DNA of 64,000 bases, taken from Cupriavidus basilensis (lineage in GTDB: Bacteria; Pseudomonadota; Gammaproteobacteria; Burkholderiales; Burkholderiaceae). Of this stretch, positions 46,485-56,460 are shown in pieces (the stretch's first letter is position 1; the number at the start of each line of letters is the position of its first letter). Location of the stretch: positions 744,001-808,000 of the forward strand of contig NZ_CP062803.1 of the NCBI RefSeq assembly GCF_008801925.2, read 5' to 3'. Under the pieces are notes generated by a model. The model had not been told where the DNA came from. It saw only the letters and a program-made list of their open reading frames with translations, and did no database searches. A program made the position numbers and the translations under genes.

Positions 46485-47697
46485 CGGGCGCCTGGGCCAG
46501 CGCCCAGTCGATATGCTCGCGTACCAGCGGGCTCGCCTCGGCCTGGCGCGCGCCGAGCGCCGCGCGGATGCGCGTGGCCAGCGCCGTGTCGCCGCTGGCC
46601 ATCGCTGCGCGCAGGCTGTTGCCCAGCCCCACTGCCAGGTTGCGCAGCCAGCGTTCATGGCCGATGCGGCGGATCGGGCTGCCTTCCAGCCGCTGGTTGA
46701 ATTCCGCCTCCGTCCAGCCGAACAGCTCGGCCATGTCGGGCGCGTCGAAGCCATTGCGCACGTCGAAGTCCGGCAGCGTGGCGCGGTGAGCGAACTTGTT
46801 CCACGGGCACGCCAGCTGGCAGTCGTCGCAGCCGTACACGCGGTTGCCCATTGGCGCGCGCAGTGCCTCGGGGATGGCGCCCTTGTGCTCGATGGTCAGG
46901 TAGGAGATGCAGCGGCGCGCGTCGATCCGGTAGGGTTCCAGGATGGCCTGGGTCGGGCAGATATCGATGCAGCGGCGGCAGTTGCCGCAGTGGCCGGGTT
47001 CCGGCGCATCGGCGGGGAAGGGCACATCGACCAGGATCTCGCCGAGGAAGAACATCGAGCCGCCATCGCGGTCGAGCAGCAGCGTGTGCTTGCCACGCCA
47101 GCCCAGCCCGCCCTGCGCGGCCAGCGCCACCTCCATCACCGGCGCCGAGTCGGTGAACACACGATAGCCGAACGGGCCGATGGCGGCTTCGATGCGGCTG
47201 GCGAGCTGCTGCAGGCGGTTGCGCAGCACCTTGTGATAATCGCGGCCCCGCGCGTAGAGCGAGACCACGGCGGTGGCGGGGTCGTCGAGCCGGGCAAGTT
47301 CATGGGCGCGCCAGTCGTGCGGGAGCGCGGCGGGCAGGTACGGCATGCGCGCCACGATGGCGCGCACCGTGCCGGGCACGAGTTCGGCGGGACGGGCGCG
47401 CCGCAAGCCGTGGTTCGCCATATAATCCATGTCGCCGTGGTAGCCCTGCGCCAGCCACGCCAACAATCCTGCTTCAGCCCGGCTCAGATCCACGTCGGCA
47501 ATGCTGAGCGCATCGAAGCCGAGCTCCGTGCCCCAGGCCCGGATCGAGCCCACCAGCGCCTCCAGCCCGGCGGCGTCCGTGCCTGCATGCACAACGGACG
47601 ACGCCAGGGGCGGCGCAAGGCCAGGCGCTGCCCCGTGGGCGGCGCTGCTGGCAGGAGGGGGCGAGGCGGTTGGCGTCTGGGCTGCTCGGTCGATCAT
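46477..47697 (-). CDS. queG: Epoxyqueuosine reductase
   Basis: QueG is a cobalamin-dependent iron-sulphur enzyme that reduces epoxyqueuosine to queuosine in tRNA. The start was set at the ATG at 47697 (MIDRAAQTP), giving 406 residues; the upstream extension overlaps tsaE and is not conserved. Two ferredoxin-type clusters are visible: CGNCRRCIDICPTQAI and CDDCQLACPWNKFA. LGWRGKHTLLLDRDGGSMFFLGEILVD is a family block. The N-terminal 45 residues are Ala/Pro-rich. Only 16 bases separate its start from that of tsaE. Confidence 0.95.
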   Translation of the reverse strand: MIDRAAQTPTASPPPASSAAHGAAPGLAPPLASSVVHAGTDAAGLEALVGSIRAWGTELGFDALSIADVDLSRAEAGLLAWLAQGYHGDMDYMANHGLRRARPAELVPGTVRAIVARMPYLPAALPHDWRAHELARLDDPATAVVSLYARGRDYHKVLRNRLQQLASRIEAAIGPFGYRVFTDSAPVMEVALAAQGGLGWRGKHTLLLDRDGGSMFFLGEILVDVPFPADAPEPGHCGNCRRCIDICPTQAILEPYRIDARRCISYLTIEHKGAIPEALRAPMGNRVYGCDDCQLACPWNKFAHRATLPDFDVRNGFDAPDMAELFGWTEAEFNQRLEGSPIRRIGHERWLRNLAVGLGNSLRAAMASGDTALATRIRAALGARQAEASPLVREHIDWALAQAPAN

Positions 47698-47713
47698 TCC
47701 CGAATTGTACGCA

Positions 47714-48226
47714 ATGCCCCTGCTCCAAGAACGCACACTCAACCTGCCCGACGAAGCGGCCACCGCCCGGCTGGGCGCGGCGCTGGCCGAGGCCGTGCGC
47801 AAGCTGCCGCCCCAGACCGTGCACCTGCAGCTCTCGGGTGACCTTGGCGCCGGCAAGACCACGCTGTCGCGCGCCATCCTGCGCGCGCTAGGCCACGCGG
47901 GCAAGGTGCGCAGCCCTACCTACACGCTGTGCGAGCCATATTCAGTCACGCGCGCCGATGGCTCGCCGCTGACCGCCTACCACTTTGACCTGTACCGCTT
48001 CGCCGATCCGGAGGAGTGGGCCGACGCCGGTTTTCGTGATTGTTTTGCCGAACCGGCCGTGAACCTGGTGGAATGGCCGGAGAAAGCCGGGCGCTTGCTT
48101 GGGGAACCGGACCTTCACTTGTTGCTCCAATCGGACAACAGCGACGCCGACGACGCGGCCGAACGCCGTATCGTTACGCTTCGTGCCTATACTCAGACTG
48201 GACTTACCCTGCTTTGCGCATGCTGA
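47714..48226 (+). CDS. tsaE: tRNA threonylcarbamoyladenosine biosynthesis ATPase TsaE
   Basis: TsaE is the small ATPase that works with TsaB and TsaD to transfer the threonylcarbamoyl group to A37 of tRNA; the Sua5-type gene at 6388-7374 supplies its substrate pathway. The ATG at 47714 gives 170 residues with Walker A SGDLGAGKTTLSRAIL, SPTYTLCEPY and HFDLYRFADPEEW, LVEWPEKAG. The last seven bases overlap the amiC start, the classic tsaE-amiC arrangement. Confidence 0.95.
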   Translation: MPLLQERTLNLPDEAATARLGAALAEAVRKLPPQTVHLQLSGDLGAGKTTLSRAILRALGHAGKVRSPTYTLCEPYSVTRADGSPLTAYHFDLYRFADPEEWADAGFRDCFAEPAVNLVEWPEKAGRLLGEPDLHLLLQSDNSDADDAAERRIVTLRAYTQTGLTLLCAC

Positions 48227-49725
48227 TCAAGCGACTCGCCACCGACCGACCCGACGATATCCAGCTGGCCCGCCGCAAATGGCTGGCGCAGTGCCTCAAG
48301 GCCGGCGCCGGCAGCGTGGTGCTCACGCTGGCCGGGCCACAGATCGCCTTTGGCGCCGGCATCGTCGCGGTGCGGGTCTGGCCCGCCGAGGAATACACCC
48401 GCGTCACCATCGAATCCGATGAGCCGCTGGCCGCCGTCCACCAGATGATCCACGGCCCCGACCGGCTGGTGGTGGACATCGATGGCCTCGATCTCTCGCC
48501 CACCCTGCGCGAGCTGGTGGCCAAGATCACCTCCAACGATCCCTATATCCAGACCGTGCGCGTGGGCCAGAACCGGCCGCGCGTGGTACGGCTGGTGTTC
48601 GACCTGAAGGAAAACGTCTCGCCGCAGGTGTTCACGCTGGCGCCGATCGGCAGCTACCGCAACCGCCTGGTGTTTGACCTGTACCCCGTCAATCCGCCGG
48701 ATCCCTTGTGGACGCTGGTGCGCGACACCGAGGACAAGCAGCGCAGGTTTGCCGCCACGCAGCCCCCGGCCGGCGCGGACGGCGTGTCCGGCGCGCCTGC
48801 CTCCGGCGAGGAAGACGCCATCGGCGCACTGGTGCGCAAGTTCGAGGACAAGGGCGCCAACCCGGTGCCGGCCCTGCCACCGATGGCAGCCGTCAAGCCC
48901 AGGCCGCCGGCACCTTCCTCACCAGCGGTGCCGTCGGCACCGCCGCTGGCGCAGAACAACCCGCCTGCGGCCCTGCCTGCCAACAACCCGCCGGCGGACC
49001 GTTCCTTCAAGATGCGCCGCCTGCTGACCGTCGCGATCGATCCCGGCCATGGTGGCGAGGATCCCGGCGCCACCGGCGCGTCCGGCTCGCGCGAGAAAGA
49101 CGTGGTGCTGCAGATCGCGCAGCGGCTGCGCGCCAAGATCGACTCCCAGCCCAATATGCGCGCCATGATGACGCGCGACGCGGACTTCTTCGTGCCGCTC
49201 AACGTGCGCGTGCAGAAGGCGCGCCGGGTGCAGGCCGACCTGTTCGTGTCCATCCACGCCGATGCCTTCCTCTCGCCGGAAGCCAAGGGTGCCTCGGTGT
49301 TCGCCTTGTCCGAGCGCGGCGCGTCCAGCACCGCCGCGCGCTGGATGGCCAACAAGGAGAACGCCTCCGACCTGATCGGCGGCGCCAACATGGGCAACAA
49401 GGATGCGCAGGTGGCGCGGGTGCTGCTGGACTTGTCCACGACCGCCCAGATCAACGACAGCTTGCAGGTGGGCAAGGCCGTGCTGGCGGAGATCGGCGGC
49501 GTCAACCGGCTGCACAAGGGCAGCGTGGAGCAGGCGGGCTTTGCCGTGCTGAAGGCGCCGGATATCCCGTCGATCCTGGTCGAGACCGCTTTCATCAGCA
49601 ATCCCGAGGAAGAGCGCAAGCTCAACGACGAGAGCCACCAGGAGCAACTGGCCAACGCCATCCTGCGTGGCATCAAGAACTACTTCGCGCGCAATCCGCC
49701 GCTGGCGAAGAATCCGTCGGTGTAA
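48220..49725 (+). CDS. amiC: N-acetylmuramoyl-L-alanine amidase (AmiC type)
   Basis: A 501-residue periplasmic amidase that splits septal peptidoglycan during cell separation. The N-terminus has twin arginines in ARRKWLAQCLKAGAGSVVLTLAGPQIAFG, pointing to Tat export as for E. coli AmiC. The AMIN domain (about residues 45-165) targets the septum; a Pro-rich linker follows; the Amidase_3 domain starts near LLTVAIDPGHGGEDPGATG and contains SIHADAF and VETAFISNPEEE, giving the zinc ligands and catalytic Glu. It is translationally coupled to tsaE and followed by a strong terminator. Confidence 0.95.
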   Translation: MLIKRLATDRPDDIQLARRKWLAQCLKAGAGSVVLTLAGPQIAFGAGIVAVRVWPAEEYTRVTIESDEPLAAVHQMIHGPDRLVVDIDGLDLSPTLRELVAKITSNDPYIQTVRVGQNRPRVVRLVFDLKENVSPQVFTLAPIGSYRNRLVFDLYPVNPPDPLWTLVRDTEDKQRRFAATQPPAGADGVSGAPASGEEDAIGALVRKFEDKGANPVPALPPMAAVKPRPPAPSSPAVPSAPPLAQNNPPAALPANNPPADRSFKMRRLLTVAIDPGHGGEDPGATGASGSREKDVVLQIAQRLRAKIDSQPNMRAMMTRDADFFVPLNVRVQKARRVQADLFVSIHADAFLSPEAKGASVFALSERGASSTAARWMANKENASDLIGGANMGNKDAQVARVLLDLSTTAQINDSLQVGKAVLAEIGGVNRLHKGSVEQAGFAVLKAPDIPSILVETAFISNPEEERKLNDESHQEQLANAILRGIKNYFARNPPLAKNPSV

Positions 49726-49743
49726 GAGGCGGCGCCTGAAAGC

Positions 49744-49777
49744 AAAACGGCCGGCAACATCGTTGCCGGCCGTTTTT
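49744..49777. terminator. Bidirectional terminator after amiC
   Basis: AAAACGGCCGGCAAC, loop ATC, GTTGCCGGCCGTTTTT form a perfect 15-base-arm hairpin with A- and T-runs. It separates amiC from the convergent transporter gene. Confidence 0.93.
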
Positions 49778-49802
49778 CGTTTGCCGTGCCGCGCGCCAAG
49801 AC

Positions 49803-50825
49803 TCAGGCGCGGGCGGTAGTCCCGTCGGGCAGCGCGTCGCGGCTGGCGTAGCGCGAGGCAATCACCGAGCACACGATCAGCTGCAACTGGTGGTAGACCA
49901 TCAGCGGCAGCACCAGCAGGCCCAGCGCCGGATGGCCGGCAAACAGGATCTTGGCCATCGGGATGCCGTTAGCCAGGCTCTTCTTGGAGCCGCAGAACAC
50001 CGCGGTGATCTCATCTTCCACCGAGAAGCCGAGGCGGCGCGCGGTGAAGGTGGTGGTGGCCAGGATCACCACCAGCAGCACGGCGGCGAGCGCCATCACG
50101 GCACCGATGGTTTCCCAGCTGTACTTGTGCCACAGGCCGGCGGCGGTGGCGTCGCAGAACGACGAATAGACGATCAGCACGATCACGCCGCGGTCGATCT
50201 TGTTGGTGATCTGCTTTTTCTTGGCCAGCCAGCTGCCGATCAGCGGGCGGGCCAGCTGGCCGAGCGCGAACGGCAGCAGCAGTTGCAGCGCCACGCCGGT
50301 CAGCGCCTTGCCCAGCGGCATCGAGGCGCCGCTGGCGCTGATCACCAGGCCCATCAGCAGCGGCGTGACGGCCATGCCGATCAGGCCCGAGATGGTGGCA
50401 TTGAAGATTGCGCCGGGCACGTTGCCGCGCGCCATCGAGGTCATCGCCACGGACGACGACACGGTGGACGGCAGCGCGCACAGGTAGAACACGCCCAGCA
50501 GCAGCTCGGCAGGCAGCATGTTGCGCAGGCCGAACATCAACGCCAGCCCGACCACCGGGAAAACGATGTAGGTGAAGCTCTGCACGAAGGCATGCAGGCG
50601 CCAGTGGCGCGCGCCGGCCACCAGCTTGTCGCGCGACAGCGCGGCGCCATGCAGGAAGAACACCAGGGCCACGCCCAGGTTGGTGACCATGCCCAGGTGC
50701 AGCGGGCCGTCGCCGGCGCCGATTTGCGGGGCCAGCAGCGCAATGCCGATGGCGCTCAGCATGATCAATACGAACCCGTCGATCAGGTCGTAGATTTTCT
50801 TGAAGGGTGAGAGGATGGCGGGCAT
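49803..50825 (-). CDS. Bile acid:sodium symporter-like transporter (YfeH type)
   Basis: A 340-residue inner-membrane protein of the SBF-like family with about ten helices. LLAPQIGAGDGPLHLGMVTNLGVALVFFLHGAALSRDKL and YLCALPSTVSSSVAMTSMARGNVPGAIFNATISGLIGMAVTPLLMG are the family blocks, and GSKKSLANGIPMAKILF is the conserved late segment. Substrates of this subgroup are not established. It is divergent from a LysR gene with 95 bases between starts, implying regulation by that protein. Confidence 0.9.
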   Translation of the reverse strand: MPAILSPFKKIYDLIDGFVLIMLSAIGIALLAPQIGAGDGPLHLGMVTNLGVALVFFLHGAALSRDKLVAGARHWRLHAFVQSFTYIVFPVVGLALMFGLRNMLPAELLLGVFYLCALPSTVSSSVAMTSMARGNVPGAIFNATISGLIGMAVTPLLMGLVISASGASMPLGKALTGVALQLLLPFALGQLARPLIGSWLAKKKQITNKIDRGVIVLIVYSSFCDATAAGLWHKYSWETIGAVMALAAVLLVVILATTTFTARRLGFSVEDEITAVFCGSKKSLANGIPMAKILFAGHPALGLLVLPLMVYHQLQLIVCSVIASRYASRDALPDGTTARA

Positions 50826-50920
50826 GACAGCAAGGTTGGATAAGGGTTTCGTCTGGTATTGGACGCCACCGAAGCCTAGAATGCAAATTCATTTATCGCA
50901 TCCATTCATCTCATAAACGC

Positions 50921-51829
50921 ATGAATTACACATTGCGCCAGTTGCGGGTCTTCCTCGCCGTGGTCGCGCATGGCAGTTTCAGCCGTGCCGCGGACGCGGT
51001 TGGCCTGACGCAGCCCGCGGTCAGCCGGGGCGTTGCCGAGCTGGAAGAGGCACTTGGCGTGCGCTTGCTCGACCGCACCACGCGGGAGGTGCTGGTGACC
51101 GACGCGGGCCAGGCCCTGGCGCCTGCCATCGAGCGCCTGCTTGGCCAGCTGGACGATACGCTGGAAGAAACGCGCCAGCTTGGCGAGCGCTATCGTGGCC
51201 GGGTTGTGATTGCCAGTGCACCCACGATTTCCGCGCGGCTGATGCCGCTGTATGTCTCGACCTGCGCGCGCCAGTATCCGGATATCCGCCTCAGCGTGCG
51301 CGACAACGTGCAGGCCGATGGCCTCGAGCAGATCCGCGCGGGGGCCGTGGACTTTGGCGTCTTGATCGATCCTTTGGCGCATGAAGGCTTGACCATCGCG
51401 CCACTGGCGACCGATCCGTTTTGCTTCGTGTGCCGGCGCGATCACCCGCTGGCCAATGCCGACTCGGTGCCGTGGTCCGCACTGGACGGCATGCCGCTGG
51501 TGCTGCTGGATTTCGCCTCGGGCAGCCGGCCCCTGATCGACCGCATTTTCGCCAGCCATGGCGTGGCGCCTAGCGTGGTGCAGGAGCTGGGGCATTCGGC
51601 CAGCGTGTTTGGCATGGTCGAGGCCGGCATCGGCGCTTCTGTCCTGCCCTCGTTTTCGCTGCCGCTGCCGGCGGCGTCTCCTCTGGTCTGGCGGCCGCTC
51701 ACGCCGCGCGAGGAACGGCGCATCGTCATGGTCTGCCGGGAGGACCGTTCCTTGTCGCCTTCGGCCGCCGCCGTGTGGCAGATGGTGCAGAGCCTGCCAT
51801 TGCCGGCCGAGCCGGCCATGGCGCAATGA
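50921..51829 (+). CDS. LysR-family transcriptional regulator
   Basis: A 302-residue LysR regulator: helix-turn-helix MNYTLRQLRVFLAVVAHGSFSRAADAVGLTQPAVSRGVAELEEALGVRLLDR in sequence, then the ligand-binding domain from about residue 92 (RVVIASAPTISARLMPLY). It probably controls the divergent YfeH-type transporter. No Shine-Dalgarno sequence is evident, and the start overlaps an inverted AATTCAT/ATGAATT pair (50886-50892 and 50921-50927) that could be part of its own binding region. Confidence 0.92.
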   Translation: MNYTLRQLRVFLAVVAHGSFSRAADAVGLTQPAVSRGVAELEEALGVRLLDRTTREVLVTDAGQALAPAIERLLGQLDDTLEETRQLGERYRGRVVIASAPTISARLMPLYVSTCARQYPDIRLSVRDNVQADGLEQIRAGAVDFGVLIDPLAHEGLTIAPLATDPFCFVCRRDHPLANADSVPWSALDGMPLVLLDFASGSRPLIDRIFASHGVAPSVVQELGHSASVFGMVEAGIGASVLPSFSLPLPAASPLVWRPLTPREERRIVMVCREDRSLSPSAAAVWQMVQSLPLPAEPAMAQ

Positions 51830-51869
51830 TGGGCCCCCGCCTGGCTCGGTTGCTTGGCAGCTTACGGGC

Positions 51870-52628
51870 TTAACCGCGCGTTGCCGTGACCATCACCGCT
51901 TCCAGCGCAAAGCTGCCGTCGGCCTTGACGAGGTAGTGGTCGCGTACTTCCGCCGGTGCCAGTTGCCACAGGTGCTGGATGGCGGCTACCGCCACGGGCG
52001 GCGTGCGCATGCGCTGCACCCAGGTGGCGAACTCCAGCTCGATGCGCCAGGCCGGCGAAACGCTGGCCGTGAAGCCCGCAGCCTCCAGCATCGCTTTCCA
52101 CTCGGTAGCGGTGTAGTCACGGATATGCGACGGGTCGCGCAGCAACTCCACCGATTGCAGCCAGGTGTCGGGCAGCGGGTCGTCCGAGCCGGCGATATCG
52201 ATCAGCACGACCTTGCCGCCCGGCTTGAGCACCCGGTACATCTCCGCCAGCGCCGCCGGCACTTTGCGCCAGTGGTGCGCGCTCATGCGCGAGATCACCG
52301 CGTCGAAGCTAGCATCGTCAAAGGGCAGCGATTCCGCGGCGCCCTGGCGGGTGCGGATGTTCGCCAGCCCCTTGTCGCGCGCCGCGCCTTCCACGACCGC
52401 CAGCATTTCCGCCGACAGATCGTAAGCCGTCACTTGCGCTGCGACCCCCGCTGCGGCAAAGCTGGCGTGGCCCGCGCCGCAACCCAGGTCGAGCACCTGC
52501 GCCGCGGGCAGCGCCGCCAGTTCCTGTGCAAGCTGCTGCAGGTCCGCGCCCTGGGCGTGGACCGCGCTGGTGAGATAGGCGCTGGCGGTGGCGCCGAACT
52601 GGGCGGCAACGAGTTCTTGTTGTTGCAT
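51870..52628 (-). CDS. Class I SAM-dependent methyltransferase (UbiE-like)
   Basis: A 252-residue methyltransferase. The ATG at 52628 has AGGAG upstream and gives MQQQELVAAQFGATASAYLTSAVHAQG. SAM motif I is VLDLGCGAGHASFA, motif II/III region YDLSAEMLAVVEGAA and LPFDDASFDAVISRMSAHHW, and the post-I block LKPGGKVVLIDIAG. This UbiE/BioC-like pattern does not fix the substrate. It is divergent from the XRE-type regulator gene, with a perfect inverted repeat between them. Confidence 0.9.
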   Translation of the reverse strand: MQQQELVAAQFGATASAYLTSAVHAQGADLQQLAQELAALPAAQVLDLGCGAGHASFAAAGVAAQVTAYDLSAEMLAVVEGAARDKGLANIRTRQGAAESLPFDDASFDAVISRMSAHHWRKVPAALAEMYRVLKPGGKVVLIDIAGSDDPLPDTWLQSVELLRDPSHIRDYTATEWKAMLEAAGFTASVSPAWRIELEFATWVQRMRTPPVAVAAIQHLWQLAPAEVRDHYLVKADGSFALEAVMVTATRG

Positions 52629-52757
52629 ATGGCTCTCCTGGCGGCAATGGCCGCTAGTGGGTTCTGGTGACCGGGGACCGGGGGATTGGTGACGGGGGCT
52701 TGCCCGCGTAACGGGTTCGACGTACTGTAGCAGCCTGTTTTCCCGGTACAAGTCAGG

Positions 52758-52777
52758 GTTTTATCCTGGTATAAAAC
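52758..52777. promoter_or_regulatory. 20-bp inverted repeat operator candidate
   Basis: GTTTTAT (52758-52764), CCTGGT, ATAAAAC (52771-52777) is a perfect inverted repeat in the divergent region of the methyltransferase and XRE-type regulator genes. CAGG and CCTG overlap it to give a second, nested symmetry. It is the likely binding site of the adjacent regulator. Confidence 0.6.
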
Positions 52778-52838
52778 GCACCAGCTTTTGAGTTTTTGAG
52801 CTTTTGCCCGGCTACCTGCATTGCCCGCTCAGCCCTCC

Positions 52839-53648
52839 ATGACAGAATACGCGCCCCCCGATCCCGCCAAGCCACATGAACTCACGCGCGAAGCCGTGCT
52901 GGGCCGCTTCCTGCGGGCGCACCGCGAGCGCCTGGCCCCGGCCGAAGTTGGCCTGGCACCCGGCCGGCGGCGGCGCACGCCGGGCTTGCGCCGCGAGGAG
53001 CTGGCGCAGCTCGCCGGCCTTAGCGCCACCTGGGTGACGTGGCTGGAACAGGGCAGGCCGGTGGCGCTGTCGGCCCGCGCGCTGGCCAGCCTGGCCGGCG
53101 CACTGCGGCTGTCGCGCGCGGAACGGGCCTACCTGTTTGAGCTGGCGGGCCGGCGCGACCCTATGCAGGCGCAGGACGAACACGCGCCAGCAGCCGTCCT
53201 CGCCAGCGTGGAGGCCATCAACGGCCCAGCCTACCTGCTAGACCGGCAATGGAGCGCGCTAGCTTGGAATGCCGCTGCCGCCGACCTGTTCGTGGGCTGG
53301 CTCGATCCCGCCAGCGAAGACCGCAACCTGTTGCGCAGCATGTTTTTGTCGCCGGGTTTGCAGGCCTTGGTGGAGGACTGGCCGCACCGGGCGGCGCGGC
53401 TGGTGTCGGAGTTTCGCGCGCACAGCATCCGCCATGCCGACGATCCGCCGATGCGCGCGCTGGTGGAGGGGCTCATTGCCCAGAGCCCGGTGTTCCGGGC
53501 CGACTGGCTGTCGCAGGATGTGGAAGAGCGGCAGGGCGGGCGCCGCGGCTTTCAGCATCCATTGCGCGGGCTCTTGCATTTCGAGCAGCTCACGCTGGTG
53601 CCGGCCGCCGCGCCGGGCCTGACGCTGGTGATGCTGATGCCGGCGTGA
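52839..53648 (+). CDS. XRE/MmyB-type helix-turn-helix regulator
   Basis: A 269-residue regulator. The ATG at 52839 was chosen over the TTG at 52821. Residues about 10-85 form an HTH_31-type domain with LGRFLRAHRERLAPAEVGLAPGRRRRTPGLRREELAQLAGLSATWVTWLEQGR in sequence; the C-terminal MmyB-like ligand-binding domain follows (PAYLLDRQWSALAWNAAAADLF, DWPHRAARLVSEFRAHS). MmyB-like proteins may bind fatty-acid-like ligands. It probably controls the divergent methyltransferase gene and itself. Confidence 0.9.
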   Translation: MTEYAPPDPAKPHELTREAVLGRFLRAHRERLAPAEVGLAPGRRRRTPGLRREELAQLAGLSATWVTWLEQGRPVALSARALASLAGALRLSRAERAYLFELAGRRDPMQAQDEHAPAAVLASVEAINGPAYLLDRQWSALAWNAAAADLFVGWLDPASEDRNLLRSMFLSPGLQALVEDWPHRAARLVSEFRAHSIRHADDPPMRALVEGLIAQSPVFRADWLSQDVEERQGGRRGFQHPLRGLLHFEQLTLVPAAAPGLTLVMLMPA

Positions 53649-53675
53649 AACCTGCCGGCAACGGCCCGGACGGCA

Positions 53676-54434
53676 TTACTTCGGCTGCATGCGGATGGCG
53701 CCGTCGAGCCGGATCACTTCGCCGTTGAGCATGGGGTTGGTGATGATGGAGCCCACCAGCTTCGCGTACTCGGCCGGGCGGCCCAGGCGCGGCGGGAACG
53801 GCACCATCTTGCCGAGCGCGTCCTGCACTTCCTGCGGCATGCCCAGCAGCATCGGCGTCTCGAACAGCCCCGGAGCAATCGTCATGCAGCGCACGCCGTC
53901 GCGCGACAGGTCGCGCGCGATGGCCAGCGTCATGGCGACCACGCCACCCTTGGAGGCCGCGTAGGCGGCCTGCCCGATCTGGCCGTCGAAGGCCGCCACC
54001 GATGCCGTGTTGATGATCACGCCACGCTCGCCTTCTGCGTCGGGCGTGTTCTGCACCATGGCCGCGGCAGCCAGCCGGATCATGTTGAAGGTGCCGATCA
54101 GGTTGACGCGGATGGTCTTGTCGCAGGCGTCGAGCGGGTGCGGGCCGTTCTTGCCCACCGTCTTGTTGGCGGTGGCAATGCCGGCGCAATTGACCAGCCC
54201 TGCCAGGCGGCCCAGCGCGGTGGCTGCCGCCACGGTGGCTTGCCCGTCGGCCTCGCTGCTGACGTCGCAGCGCACGAACTTCCCGCCCAGTTCGGCGGCC
54301 AGCGCGGTGCCGGCAGCTTCGTTAAGGTCGGCGATCACCACCTTGCCGCCCGCGGCGGCCAGCATGCGGGCGCTGCCCTCGCCGAGCCCGGAGGCGCCGC
54401 CGGTGACGATAAATACGTTGTCGCGGATTTCCAT
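53676..54434 (-). CDS. Short-chain dehydrogenase, 3-hydroxyacyl-CoA dehydrogenase type II-like
   Basis: A 252-residue SDR enzyme. The ATG at 54434 has AGGAAG upstream. The cofactor motif is [17 protein letters not shown] with D in VVIADLNE preferring NAD; NCAGIA, the catalytic Ser in [25 protein letters not shown] and Y-x-x-x-K are present. The pattern matches the human HSD17B10-like bacterial 3-hydroxyacyl-CoA dehydrogenases used in beta-oxidation and isoleucine breakdown. A perfect 16-bp palindrome lies 70 bases upstream. Confidence 0.9.
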   Translation of the reverse strand: MEIRDNVFIVTGGASGLGEGSARMLAAAGGKVVIADLNEAAGTALAAELGGKFVRCDVSSEADGQATVAAATALGRLAGLVNCAGIATANKTVGKNGPHPLDACDKTIRVNLIGTFNMIRLAAAAMVQNTPDAEGERGVIINTASVAAFDGQIGQAAYAASKGGVVAMTLAIARDLSRDGVRCMTIAPGLFETPMLLGMPQEVQDALGKMVPFPPRLGRPAEYAKLVGSIITNPMLNGEVIRLDGAIRMQPK

Positions 54435-54503
54435 CGTTGTCTTCCTCGCTTGGATGTGTGGTCTTTTGGTTTTCTGGCGCTGCAGGTACGGCATGTTGGC
54501 ATA

Positions 54504-54519
54504 ACGTTTACGTAAACGT
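54504..54519. promoter_or_regulatory. 16-bp palindromic operator candidate ahead of the SDR gene
   Basis: ACGTTTACGTAAACGT (54504-54519) is a perfect palindrome upstream of the SDR gene. Palindromes of this kind are used by TetR- and MerR-type regulators of acyl-CoA and branched-chain amino-acid catabolism, which would fit the enzyme. The regulator is not in the window. Confidence 0.6.
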
Positions 54520-54558
54520 CAATTCGGCGATGCGATCTCCGCGGATGGCGGCGGCAAT

Positions 54559-54586
54559 AAAAAAGGCGACCCGAGGGTCGCCTTTT
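54559..54586 (-). terminator. Terminator after adk
   Basis: Read on the minus strand, AAAAGGCGACC pairs with GGTCGCCTTTTTTATT around a short loop. It ends the adk transcript. Confidence 0.88.
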
Positions 54587-54613
54587 CCACCTGCGGCGCC
54601 GGAGGCGCGCGGC

Positions 54614-55638
<1,025 letters not shown>

Positions 55639-56448
55639 TCAGGGGCCTTCCTGCGCCATGGCCTGCGCCCACAGCGCACGCACGCGGTCCAGGTCGGCCT
55701 GCGTGTCAACGCCCGGCGCGGGCACAGCCGCTGTTTCCAGCACGCCGATGCGCTCGCCATGCCACATCGCGCGCAACTGCTCCAGCGCTTCGGTCTGCTC
55801 CACCGGCGACAGCGCCAGCGTGGGAAAGCGCCGCAGGAATCCGGCGCGGTAAGCATACAGGCCAATGTGGCGCAATACCGGCATGGCTGGCAAGGCCACC
55901 TGGGCGGTGGCCGCCGCCGCGGCCGGCACGCCGGCCCAGGCGTCGCGGGCCCAGGGGATCGGCGCGCGGGAGAAATACAGCGCGCGGCCGGCGCCGTCGC
56001 ACACCACTTTCACCACATTGGGGTTGAACACCTCGGCAATTTCGCGGATCGGATGCGCGGCGGTGGCGATGGCGCAATCGGCATGGTGCGCCAGGTGCAG
56101 TGCCACCTCGTCGATCAGGCTGGGCTCGATCAGCGGCTCATCGCCCTGCACATTGACCACAATGGCGTCGTCCGGCAGGCCTAGCCATGTCGCCACTTCG
56201 GCCAGGCGGTCGGTGCCCGAGGGGTGGTCGGCACGCGTGATCACGGCTTCGATGCCGTGCGCCGCGCAGGCTGCCGCCACTTCGGGCGCGTCGGTGGCGA
56301 CCACCGTGCGCTGCGCCGACGAGGCATGGGCGCGCTCGGCCACGCGCACGATCATGGGCTTGCCGCCGATATCGGCCAGCGGCTTGTTGGGCAGCCGGGT
56401 TGAAGCCAGGCGCGCAGGGATGACGACGGTAAAAGCGGGCAGCGACAT
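55639..56448 (-). CDS. kdsB: 3-deoxy-manno-octulosonate cytidylyltransferase (CMP-KDO synthetase)
   Basis: KdsB activates KDO with CTP for lipopolysaccharide core synthesis. The 269-residue protein starts [31 protein letters not shown] and contains [56 protein letters not shown] and [17 protein letters not shown], all family-typical. It lies 12 bases after the Trm112 gene and completes the LPS part of the cluster with lpxK. Confidence 0.96.
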   Translation of the reverse strand: MSLPAFTVVIPARLASTRLPNKPLADIGGKPMIVRVAERAHASSAQRTVVATDAPEVAAACAAHGIEAVITRADHPSGTDRLAEVATWLGLPDDAIVVNVQGDEPLIEPSLIDEVALHLAHHADCAIATAAHPIREIAEVFNPNVVKVVCDGAGRALYFSRAPIPWARDAWAGVPAAAAATAQVALPAMPVLRHIGLYAYRAGFLRRFPTLALSPVEQTEALEQLRAMWHGERIGVLETAAVPAPGVDTQADLDRVRALWAQAMAQEGP

Positions 56449-56460
56449 GGTGCGAGCCGC

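Noticed and set aside
52821..52838. TTG at 52821 as start of the XRE-type regulator
   Set aside because: The ATG at 52839 is closer to the family start and the extra six residues are not conserved-looking.
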